NCBI GenBank assembly: GCA_904063045.1
Contig: CAJFCJ010000020.1
Span: 1,728,916 to 1,792,915, forward strand
Length of the DNA stretch: 64,000 nt
Direction of reading: 5' to 3'
From: Dimorphilus gyrociliatus
Taxonomy: Eukaryota > Annelida > Polychaeta > Dinophilidae
Each line of letters opens with the position of its first letter. The first letter of the stretch is position 1. The position numbers and the translations under genes were made by a program. Under the pieces are notes generated by a model. It was not told the origin of the DNA. It was given only the letters and a program-made list of their open reading frames with translations, and made no database searches. Positions 1 to 9,082 of the stretch are shown here, piece after piece.

Positions 1-897
1 CCAATCCATCTTGACTCGGCTCCTTCGACTTGCAAGCAATTTCTATAACATTTCTTTGCTCCCTAAAGGCATCGGCTACGCGCCTAGAAATTTGGTCAAC
101 ATCTCCACCAATGGTACTACTTAAATCTTGATATTCTCTCAAAAGAGGAACAATTTCAGCATCATAGACTTGAACATTAACAGCAACAACAATTTCTTTC
201 GCTGCTGTACAAAAAAGAGAAAAGTACAAAGTTCAAATTAAAAAGATTAAATAACAACTTTAGGCTTAATTCAATATAAAATTACGACCTTAAAAGGAGA
301 TAATACTCTTTTAACACTTACTTATATGGAAAAATGGTATAATAAAGCGTAAAACTGCTATATTACCTATTTATACTACGACTTTCCCAAAAGGATAAAA
401 ACTAGTGTTTAAAAGAATTACAATATATTAATAAATAATAAAAATAAACTCAATAAAATGTAAAATATGTTGTTTATACGCTTTTTTTTCTTAATATGCC
501 TAATTGCTTAAAGCTATTACCGCCCCCACTCGATAGAAAGAAAGATATTATTACCTTCTTGAACAGATGAGCTTGCTGAGGGAAAATTTAATTTTTCTAA
601 TCGATTCGTAACTTTTTCTAAACGATCAACTAAATCTTCTAGACGATTTGCCATTTCTTCGTTGTATTCCGATTCAAGAGCTGTAGAAGTACGATTTATT
701 TCATTTATCAAATCTTTAGACTCTTTCAAATTGAGTTGAATTTTTTCAGCGGTAATTATCTCCTCTGTTTCTTTATTATCCAATTTTTTTACACTCTCAC
801 AATTTTCAGCCACTTCCTTATTTACTTTTCCGTTTTTATGTGCTACTACTTCTTCTACAGGAGATGGCTGTCTTGGCCTATTACAGCAACAGGACAT
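1..897 (-). CDS. CAP: Adenylyl cyclase-associated protein (CAP), 5' part, partial
   Basis: CAP binds actin monomers and helps cofilin recycle actin. Two exons are visible: 555-897 and 1-204, joined by a GT-AG intron, and the gene continues off the left edge. Exon 1 carries the N-terminal coiled coil (MANRLEDLVDRLEKVTNRLE) typical of CAP, preceded by a hydrophilic extension of about 70 residues. Exon 2 begins the helical folded domain, with VQVYDAEIVPLLREYQDLSS and IGGDVDQ matching vertebrate CAP1/2. The first in-frame ATG is at 897; an upstream in-frame TTG is not used. The protein opens MSCCCN, and such a cysteine cluster could be palmitoylated (inference). Orthology to CAP is clear; the rest of the protein cannot be seen. 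Confidence 0.85.
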
Positions 898-2037
898 AGC
901 CAATTTTGGCAAGGCCTAACCGATCTGTACTGCCCAAAAATATCCTAAATTTTACTTTAATTTGTTTTAACTTATTTCTTTAGTAAAAAATTGTTAAGAT
1001 TGTTAAGAAATCGTTGCTAATTTCAACTATAAGAAGATGTAAGGATAAAGAAGAAAAATCTAAAAGAAAAACTACTAATCTATAAGAGCAATAGTAATAA
1101 AAAAGAAAAAATAAATAGTAGTAGGGATTGAAACAAAAACCCAGGGCAAAAACAGATTGCTTAGACCTCTTTCTTATGTCTAATAAGTAATTTGCACACG
1201 CACGCAAAACACATTCATACGCTTGTATTCTATGCATACGCACGCAAATATATATTGTATGTATAAAAAATATATAAGTGTATACAGCATAAAAACGCTG
1301 AAACCGTTAAAAAATAGAAAAGATGCAGATTAAAGGCCTATTAATTTCAAAATTAATCATGCAAAGGTAAATACTTGTATCTGACATAAAATTCTGTCAA
1401 TTATCATGCGAGTATGCTGTCTTAATCAAGTTTATCTCAAGGTTAGCGTATATTTTTGGTGATGATGTACGAATGACTCACTCTTCCTAAATAAGGGAAA
1501 ATCAATGAGTAGGAGGCTCTGAGTTTATGATTCATCCACTTTATATGAAGTAATCGTATAGAATTAATAAAGTTATTAAAATTTAAGTTCGCTCTTAGTG
1601 TCAGTAGGATAGTAAATTGTTTTACTATTTCCAACTAATAAGAGACGCAGTCAACCAAAGCAGGAAATTTATATGTATTTATGCTTTATTGTTCATTAAG
1701 TGTTGAAATGCTATATGTAGATGTTGAAAATTAGCAAATAGAGTATTTTACTTGATTAAAACAGCTTGTCTAACAGAAAGCGTTCTAAAAGCATGAAAAT
1801 TATTTTAAAATAATTATATTTACCTCTTGGCTAGCTTTTTCACCACTCCCAATATAGCGCGATCACAGAGTAAATTCCGGATACGGAAGTCCTTTTTTTC
1901 CTTTTTGTAACGCGTTTATATACCGGTTTTCTAGCTGCGCTGCGCATGCGTTGAGACAAACTAACAGAAAGTGACACGCGTTTGTTAGTCGTTGGTGCTC
2001 TCGAATTTGAATAAGCGTGACGCTGCAGTCATTCAGC
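898..2037. other. Divergent intergenic region between CAP and MZB1-like gene
   Basis: This AT-rich stretch of about 1.1 kb lies between two divergent genes. It contains a pair of ACGCACGCAAA direct repeats near 1198 and 1236 and, close to the MZB1-like start, GC-rich promoter sequence with an NRF1-like site. ORFs in it have no coding character that I recognise. Confidence 0.6.
1941..1950 (+). promoter_or_regulatory. NRF1-like palindromic site (TGCGCATGCG)
   Basis: TGCGCATGCG matches the core of the NRF1 consensus (YGCGCAYGCGCR). It lies 87 bp upstream of the ATG of the MZB1-like gene, in a locally GC-rich island. An identical 10-mer occurs 101 bp upstream of another plus-strand ATG at 41962. 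Confidence 0.45.
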
Positions 2038-2765
2038 ATGGAGATATTGCCGAGACTACTAGTTGCATTCTTTGCCTTTTGCTTTATTTATAACATTAAT
2101 TGTGAAGATGAAAAATTTGAACCGCCCCCCGGGACAACTGCTATGAAGTTCACAGTACCTCAAATGGATGACGAAGAATCGCATAGCAACTTTTTACCAA
2201 CAAAAAATGTCGCTATAAAATGTGACGCTTGCAAAGTCATAACATTTAAGGTATGTCTTATGCTAATGAATAATTAATAACATTGAACTGTCACATCGAT
2301 AACAACTACAGTTGCACGAGGGCTTTGAAAAAACGAATAAAAAGTTTACTAAGTTGAAGTATAACATACCGGAGTCGGAAATTTTGGAGATTTTTGAAAA
2401 AGTATGCGTTGTCGATACATTTAACAAGTAAATATTTCATTATCTACTTATAAATAGGGTTTCCCAAAATTTATTAATATATTCATTGTTTTCTTGTCAG
2501 CTATGGTATAAAAGAAATAAATAAAGTTAAACGTCTTTCTGGGCCTGGAACTGATGCAGCTGATTCACCAGGTGTTATGCAAGGAGGAGGTAAATGGCCA
2601 GGTAGAATAGCTGAAATGTGTAATAGATTTGTTGATGAAATGGGTGAAGTAGAAATTTATAAAATATGGAAAAAGGATCCAAAATCACTTAAGAAATTAC
2701 AAAAAGAAATGTGTTATGGCTCTGGAATCAGAGGGCATTGTAAACAAGGAAAGGATGAACTCTAG
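2038..2765 (+). CDS. MZB1: MZB1/pERp1-like ER-resident chaperone (saposin-like, canopy superfamily)
   Basis: Three exons (2038-2250, 2312-2427, 2501-2765) encode 197 residues. A hydrophobic signal peptide is followed by PQMDDEE, a CDACK motif with a CxxC, YGIKEINKVKRLSGPG, and a GGKWPGRI...C block. These segments line up in order with vertebrate MZB1 (pERp1), an ER oxidoreductase/chaperone that helps immunoglobulin assembly and calcium handling. The protein ends in KDEL, a canonical ER-retention signal, where the mammalian protein ends in REEL. Conserved cysteines are consistent with a disulfide-bonded saposin-like fold. The ATG at 2038 is chosen because it directly precedes the signal peptide; an in-frame GTG at 2017 is upstream. 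In an invertebrate the client cannot be immunoglobulin, so its role is unknown. Confidence 0.85.
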
Positions 2766-2995
2766 AATGTAATTTTTGCAAGAGTTCTCTAGCTGGTTAT
2801 ATCAAAGTAATTGTGCGTGTCTTTCTAGTCACCTCAGTATTCGTATTTTTGGTCACACATCGAACTTTTCTACAAAATTTTTTCAAATGTTTCTAAATGT
2901 TACAACAAAAAACTGTTGAGTTTCTAAATTTTAATAATACAGCTTCTCTTTCTCCTTAAATATATTTGTTTACATTTTCACAAACAAGCTAACGA

Positions 2996-4046
2996 CTAGT
3001 CCGAAGTTTTCGGCTTTTCTTCTTCATTTATCTCTTCCTTGGGAGGAATTTCTTTCTTTTCTTCTTCTTTTTCTTCTTCTTCTTCTTCTTCTTCTTCACT
3101 TTCTTCTACGGAAGAACTAGGAAAATGGAAAATAAATTTAAGTATTCGTGTCATAATCGCTATTCTTACTATGATGGCGGCAAATCATAATCTCTATTTG
3201 AGATTGCGTTCTTCCTCTCATCATCCAAAAATTTCTCTTGAGCTTTGATAACCTGTTCGCTATTGGGACAACCAGCATATAAATCTAATAGTTCTTCATT
3301 CAGAGAAAGAAATCCGTGACCCCATTTAAATTTATGCAATAGTTCTTCGGCTGAATCTTTAAATCCTGCAAAAGGTAAATACAATTAATGAAAATTACTC
3401 TAAATAAACGTTAGTGTACATTATGTACCTATTATATACAAACAAGCTGCTAGTGCTTCAGCACAAGATAGTTGATATGGTTTTCCATAATTTATAGGGT
3501 TGGCGGCAACGAGATAAGGTAAAAGTCGTGGATGATTTGACCTCATTTTTGAAAAAGGAGTTTCCTCAAGTTTAGCCCATGAACAATCAATTACAGCTAA
3601 TCCATAGTTTAGGATAATCTCTCTACAATAATTTTTATTATCTGTAGTATCTTTAGAACGTGGGATTTAGTATTCTTACTTGTCTTCCGGAGAAACGCAT
3701 TTACTGCCAACTGGAGACAGTACTATACCATTAAATCTTTGATTTAAGGATAAGCATGTCACATAGCCTAGTCGCGCTAGTTTTCTTCCAGAACACTTTC
3801 GGGGATCGCAATGTTGCAAATCCCACATGGCTAGAGTACATGGAAATGTTGCTGTTTCTTCATCATCCTCACCACTCTCATCTATAATTTTATTTTAAGG
3901 CTTATTTTATTAAAGATTCTGTAATAGATTGATTTCTTACCATCACTAGCTTCTCTTAATTTCTCTGTACTATATTTTTCATCTCTTTTCTTTTGTCTTT
4001 GTCTGAATTTGTCAAACTTTTTATCTTGCTTCTTATGTCTTGGCAT
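2996..4046 (-). CDS. TSR3: TSR3, 18S rRNA aminocarboxypropyltransferase
   Basis: Five exons (3941-4046, 3680-3881, 3429-3622, 3170-3365, 2996-3116) join in phase to 272 residues. TSR3 transfers the 3-amino-3-carboxypropyl group of SAM to the hypermodified m1acp3-pseudouridine of 18S rRNA, a late cytoplasmic step of small-subunit maturation. Diagnostic segments are [41 protein letters not shown] (the DCSW motif of the family), [19 protein letters not shown] and [11 protein letters not shown]. The N terminus is short and very basic ([20 protein letters not shown]). The C terminus is an acidic Glu-rich tail encoded by a GAA repeat, as is common in TSR3. Exon 2 and exon 3 are joined across a 57-bp intron that contains in-frame stops. 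It lies directly downstream of DTWD2 on the same strand. Confidence 0.93.
3057..3098 (+). repeat. (TTC)n microsatellite within TSR3 coding exon
   Basis: A near-perfect TTC run on the plus strand reads as GAA (glutamate) codons on the minus strand and encodes the acidic C-terminal tail of TSR3. Repeat length variation would change tail length without breaking the frame. Confidence 0.85.
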
Positions 4047-4745
4047 TATAATTCGCAATTTATCTATTTCCTTAAATTACCAATGTTATCAAAAGAATAA
4101 ATTTTAGATTTATTAAATTATAATAAACAATTATTTAACAAACACTAATTAATCTATGAAATATAACAACTTGTAATTGATGATTTAAGATAAACGTGCT
4201 TTCACTTCGTCGTTGTCGTCTGCTTGATCACGTGATCACAAATTTGAAACTTGCGCTACCTAACTCTAGACAAGCAGTAGTAATTTTGTTGATGAAATAA
4301 GAGGGCAAGCAATCGTTGATTAGGATGCATTAAATCTATTAGCAAAGGAAGCAATTAAGTGAAAGCATTGTCATTATTTCTTCAGACACTGATCTGTATA
4401 TAAGAAGAACAGAAGGAGTAGTTTTAGAGTGTAAGCTGATGATATCGCTTTATTTATCATTATGATATAAAGAAGTCAGTAAAGAAGAGAAAAAGTAGCT
4501 TGAGTATTGACTAAAGAAGTCTTAAAAATTGACTAAACAATCAAAAAAGTGATTGCTGCTTTGGCATTCAATGATAACGACTGGAGTTTGTTTTGAACAC
4601 AAAAAATTCGTTGTCTTTATGCATGTTTTTGTTGTTGCTTGATTTCTGGTTTTAACTTAGTTAAATGTATCAACAAACAAAAAATATGTTGATTTATATG
4701 TCAACTAATGAAAGATATAAAAGAGGAAAGAATAGTGATTAATAG
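4047..4745. other. Intergenic region between TSR3 and DTWD2
   Basis: About 700 bp of AT-rich sequence with no ORF that I recognise. It holds the presumed TSR3 promoter, including a 14-bp palindrome with an E-box about 180 bp upstream of the TSR3 ATG. Confidence 0.6.
4225..4238. promoter_or_regulatory. Palindromic E-box TGATCACGTGATCA
   Basis: A perfect 14-bp palindrome centred on CACGTG. TCACGTGA cores are bound by bHLH-ZIP factors (MYC/MAX/MITF/TFE class). It lies upstream of the ribosome-biogenesis gene TSR3. Confidence 0.45.
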
Positions 4746-5716
4746 TTAATTCGTTAAGTCATCACTTTTATCTTCGTTTTCATCAGCATCTGGTTGATCT
4801 TTTAATTTTAAGCTGGCTGTTTCTTTCAATAGTCTTAGCCATTTTGGTTTACCACTTCCTTTCCTGCGACCATATCCTTCGTACGGCAATTCGTAGAGAT
4901 TTTCTTGACTTTGTTTACTATCGTGTTTAGTTGCTCCATGATCAATTTGAAATTGACAAAGAGCATCTAATGGTCTAGTTAGTTCTTCGTAAATCTTTGG
5001 CTCATTTTGCAGAATTGATAGAGTTAAGGCACCAGTTTCAAGAGTTGAGAAACAATTATCGGAAGGTTGGGTTCTAATCAAGTATTTACTCAATTTATCA
5101 CTGCTTACTTGAACTTTTCTTATATTTCGGAAACAATCTTCATGACTTTTATATAATGATCGAGCTTGAAACCAAGTTCCGTCTATAAGTATGATATTGT
5201 AAGGTACATCTTTATCAAGTTCAGATACATCGATAGAATCTGGAGATGGCCAAAGTAGAATTGTATTAGGACTTTCAAGAATTTCGCGTACTTTTGGGAA
5301 TTTTCCTTCGCTTAAATGACGACCTATCCATATGTGACATTTCGATGGACCAAGTCCTTCTTTGAGCATGGGGGTAGTACTTAAAGGTCTTTTTTGCTGC
5401 GAAATTAAAGTCTTTTAAAAGATAAATCAAATGAAAAGTTTAGCCTACTTCGTACGGATGCTGCCAAACATAAACAGTTGACTTGGTTTCTAATCTCGGA
5501 TCTGGTAAGAATGAACACCAACACACAGAAGTGGGACGTCTAAAATTGACAACTATCTATATATTATCGCTCAGAATAGAATATATAGTTGTTATGATAA
5601 AAGAGAAAGTCACTATTTCATTCCACTTACTTGCATCTATCGCATACTTTTCTTTTCGGTTTTTGTTCCTGGACTTCAGGTAAATGCTTTAAACTGTCGA
5701 ACATTTCATCATCCAT
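4746..5716 (-). CDS. DTWD2: DTWD2-like tRNA-uridine aminocarboxypropyltransferase
   Basis: Three exons (5631-5716, 5449-5539, 4746-5396) encode 275 residues. The N-terminal zinc-binding-like motif CDRCKRPTSVCWC is completed across the first splice junction. The second and third exons carry LETKSTVYVWQHPYE, HIWIGRHLSEGKF and the signature IDGTWFQARSL (DTW motif). Family members transfer the acp group from SAM to uridine in tRNA variable or D loops (acp3U). The C-terminal 50 residues are basic then acidic (YGRRKGSGKPKW, DENEDKSDD). The overall order and length fit DTWD2 better than DTWD1, which I judge from memory only. Its downstream neighbour TSR3 is from the same TDD superfamily, and its upstream neighbour CLN3 is divergent, with 232 bp between ATGs. 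Confidence 0.88.
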
Positions 5717-5741
5717 GCCTCAGAATAACTTCCGAATGTAA

Positions 5742-5753
5742 GTGCCATCTGTT
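5742..5753. promoter_or_regulatory. CTCF-core-like site in DTWD2/CLN3 divergent promoter
   Basis: The reverse complement contains CAGATGGCAC, which fits the central CTCF consensus YAGRKGGCRS. It sits between two divergent ATGs, 26 bp from that of DTWD2. One short match alone is weak evidence. Confidence 0.25.
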
Positions 5754-5948
5754 GTTCAAGATAGAAGTAGACAAACGATACTAAAGCAGACAACAGTGTA
5801 CGTAAAATAATATCGTCTTAAATAGTTACTAACTGCAATTCCAATGTCTTAAAAGTATAACATCGATGCTTACTAATAATTAATATCGAGGAAAATTTAT
5901 ATTTGATAAAATACAAATATCGATAATTAATTAATTTTCTAAACAAAG

Positions 5949-7229
5949 ATGGATTTATCATTTTTGAGGAATAATTCTCGATTAATTAGGAATTTAGTCA
6001 GTTTTTGGATATTTGGATTATGCAATAATTTTGCCTATGTGATAATGCTTAGCGCAGCTCATGATATTTTGGAATCGAAAGAGAATTCAACTGATGCAAT
6101 TGACACAAATTCAACCAATACAAATACAAGCTACCATCTTGTCTGTAATCCAATATCAACTGGAGCTATTCTCTTGGCAGATATCCTTCCAACTGTAATA
6201 ATAAAGTTGACAGCACCATTTTACATGCAAAAAATTCCCTATAATATACGAGTGCGGCTTGTATGTTTATTCGCAGCTGGTTCATTCATCATCGTTGCTC
6301 TCTCTAAAAACTTAGGATTAAGTCTATTCGGTGTTGTTTGTGCTAGTTTAAGCAGTGGATTCGGTGAAATAACATTCCTTAGCATGACATCTTTTTATAA
6401 TAAAAAAGTGGTTTCAACCTGGAGTTCAGGAACGGGAATGGCAGGCTTAGCAGGAGCCCTTAGCTACGTAGGACTGCTTTCGGCTGGTCTAACACCTAAG
6501 AATACATTATTGCTTATGCTGGTTGTGCCCGCTATATTCCTATTAACTTATGAATTGCTTTTATATAAATTACATAACGTTTCGAGATATCGTGCAGAAA
6601 GTTCATTAATATTACCAACTGAGGAAAATGCTGCTGAAAACTCTCCATTCCTCTTCGATGATGACATTGATAATGATATAAGACAAGAAAGAAAATCTCA
6701 TGAAAATATTGTTTCGTTATTTTGTACAAATGCTCGTCTTATTAAAGGCTTAATTCTACCTTATATGTTACCATTGGCAATAGTCTACTTTGCAGAATAT
6801 TTCATAAATCAAGCCCTATTTGAATTACTTCAGTTTCATTCAAAGTTAACTTTCAGCGAGCAATATCGATGGTATCAAGCTCTCTATCAAGCTGGCGTTT
6901 TTATATCAAGGTCTTCTGTAAACTTGATAAGAATCCGATACTTGTGGCTAATGCCTGTTTTGCAAACTGTTAATCTTGTCTTGTTGTTATGCCAAACGTT
7001 TTTCCATTTTATACCAAGCGTATGGATAGTTATGATTCTAATAGCTTACGAAGGACTTTTAGGTGGTGCAGCCTACGTTAACACATTCTATTCAATGACT
7101 GAAGAAGTACCGGAAGAGAATCTTGAATTCTGCTTAGGTGTTGCTACCGTATCTGATTCTCTAGGAATAACTATTGCCGGTTTTGTCTCATTGCCTGTTC
7201 ATAATGCAATATGCTCTAGATTGCGTTAA
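5949..7229 (+). CDS. CLN3: CLN3 (battenin) lysosomal membrane protein
   Basis: A single exon encodes 426 residues, close to the 438 of human CLN3. The sequence has about eleven hydrophobic segments and the family-typical motifs FWIFGLCNNFAYVIMLSAAHDIL, SSGFGEITFLSMTSFY, SSGTGMAGLAGALSY, QALYQAGVFISRSSVNL and EGLLGGAAYVNTFY. CLN3 is a late endosomal/lysosomal membrane protein of the MFS-like fold, needed for clearance of glycerophosphodiesters. An N-glycosylation-rich luminal loop (NSTNTNTS) follows the first membrane segment, and an acidic cytosolic loop (EENSPFLFDDDIDND) separates the halves. The C terminus ends CSRLR, lacking the prenylation box of the mammalian protein. Lack of introns is unusual beside its intron-rich neighbours. 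Confidence 0.95.
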   Translation: MDLSFLRNNSRLIRNLVSFWIFGLCNNFAYVIMLSAAHDILESKENSTDAIDTNSTNTNTSYHLVCNPISTGAILLADILPTVIIKLTAPFYMQKIPYNIRVRLVCLFAAGSFIIVALSKNLGLSLFGVVCASLSSGFGEITFLSMTSFYNKKVVSTWSSGTGMAGLAGALSYVGLLSAGLTPKNTLLLMLVVPAIFLLTYELLLYKLHNVSRYRAESSLILPTEENAAENSPFLFDDDIDNDIRQERKSHENIVSLFCTNARLIKGLILPYMLPLAIVYFAEYFINQALFELLQFHSKLTFSEQYRWYQALYQAGVFISRSSVNLIRIRYLWLMPVLQTVNLVLLLCQTFFHFIPSVWIVMILIAYEGLLGGAAYVNTFYSMTEEVPEENLEFCLGVATVSDSLGITIAGFVSLPVHNAICSRLR

Positions 7230-7395
7230 CTTGATTTTTTATCTTTTTTCAAGTATTGATAATTAACAAAGCTTTCATTTTATACGTATATAAATATGCT
7301 GTATCTATACATATATATATATAAGGTATGTTTTGCCATTAATACAGATCATCTAATCAATTGGGAAATAGTGTTTTATACATCGAAACTTAAGT

Positions 7396-8834
7396 ATGAA
7401 GATTTGTATTGTTGGAGCAGGAGTAATTGGCCTATCAACAGGACTTTGTATAAAAAATTTACTACCAGCCGCACGATTAACAATAATTGCTGACACTTTT
7501 AATCCTGATACAACTTCTGATGTTGCCGGAGGTGTATGGGAACCTCATTTTGTAACCTATCCAGATAAACAGGAATTATCGTTAGTTCTTAATAAAGAAA
7601 GATATCTATATATAAATTAGTACATACATACAGTAGATACATATGTATAATAATATTAATTTCTTTTAATTATACCAGTAAATGGCAGAAAACGACCTTC
7701 AACTATATATTCGACCTGAGTGTTAGGCCTAATGCACATGAGTATGGTGCATTTATGTGTCCCTCGCTGATCTTAGAGTCTGACAAAGTTGAAGTAATAG
7801 AGTTAAAAACTTATTAAATCACTTATTATTATAGATATACTACTTTCAATAGAAGCCTGATTGGAGTGACATTGTAGTTGGATTCAACATTCTAAGTAAG
7901 GACGAAATTAAGAGAAGAACTGGAGTAGAATACGAAACTGGATGGACTTTCAATACCTTGGTTTTGGAGGGATCTAAATATTTGCCTTACTTAACAAACG
8001 AGTATTTATCGCATGATGGAACTCATTTTCTGTGATCCCATATTAAGATATATTTCTTTTAACAACGTTTAGATTGAGAAAACAGGGAGTTAATTTTGAG
8101 AAGAGAAAACTTAATAGTCTAGAAGAGGTTAGTTTCCCCTTGTTTCCATTGGTTTCAAATCCTCTCTTCCTCCCATCCTTCATTGCTTTGAATTATGCAA
8201 AAATCTTATGAAATCTTTGCCTTTTTTTGCCCAAAAAGTTAACCAACTACGATGTTATAGTGCATTGTACAGGATACGGTGCTAGAAAATTGGTTGGAGA
8301 TGATAACGTTGTTGGCTACAGTGGCCAAGTGATAAAAGTTGATGCTCTTCATATGAAATACTTTATAACCTCCCCTACAGCTTACGTTATACCAAGGTAA
8401 TGCATCTTTAATATTATTGTTTAACTGACAAAACATGTACACAATTTTAAAGGAGCGACGGATTAATAATGGGTGGTACCCTAATTGAAGGTGACGAATC
8501 TAGAATTCCAGACGAACAACATACAAAGATGATTTACGAAGATTGCTGTAAACTCTTACCCCAACTACATGGATGTAAAATTCTAAAGGTTTTAAAAGGA
8601 ATTAGACCTTATAGAAAGAACGGTGTTAGACTTGAAAAAGAAGTTAAAATTATCGGATCAAAAAAGCTTAATGTTTGTTATAGAATTATTTAAAAATATA
8701 AAAAACTATAGATATAAATCTTTTTATAGATCGTACACAATTATGGTCATGGTGGAAATGGCGTAACTCTTCACTGGGGTTGTGCTCTACGTGCTGCCAG
8801 TTTAGTAAAAGAATTTCAACAGGAAAACTTATGA
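7396..8834 (+). CDS. DDO: D-aspartate oxidase / D-amino-acid oxidase, FAD-dependent
   Basis: Seven exons (7396-7580, 7679-7793, 7853-8001, 8073-8127, 8239-8396, 8453-8672, 8730-8834) join in phase to 328 residues. The N terminus has the dinucleotide-binding motif [10 protein letters not shown], followed by [11 protein letters not shown]. Later segments [33 protein letters not shown] and [20 protein letters not shown] are hallmarks of the DAO/DDO family. The enzyme oxidatively deaminates D-amino acids in peroxisomes, producing a 2-oxo acid, ammonia and hydrogen peroxide. LHGCKI and GIRPYR-GVRLE look closer to D-aspartate oxidase than to D-amino-acid oxidase. The C-terminal tripeptide is ENL, not a canonical SKL-type peroxisomal signal; mammalian DDO ends with the related SNL. 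Substrate assignment remains tentative. Confidence 0.88.
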
Positions 8835-9082
8835 TTCTATATTAAATGAATAGAGTTTTAGAACAAGATTCTAATTAAAGAATCAAATTTAAAAATTCAA
8901 ATATAAAAAAATATGAAAATATAAAAAAAAAACGTCTCTTTTTTAATTATGCGCATAAAGATTATCGTTGAAGGTCACCAGCCAACGAAAAATAGTGTAT
9001 TTCAAGCTTTTTTGTATAATAAAAAAAAACGATTAAATTATCAAAATATAATGGATATAGTTCGTTAATACGTATTTTTTTT

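Noticed and set aside
980-1243. Minus-strand ORF of 87 codons rich in Tyr/Phe/Leu
   Set aside because: Composition is that of random AT-rich DNA, there is no domain or splice context, and it lies in a divergent intergenic region.
3623-3679. Apparent frameshift and stops in TSR3 (pseudogene?)
   Set aside because: A 57-bp GT-AG intron removes the stops and restores the family motif [20 protein letters not shown] in phase.
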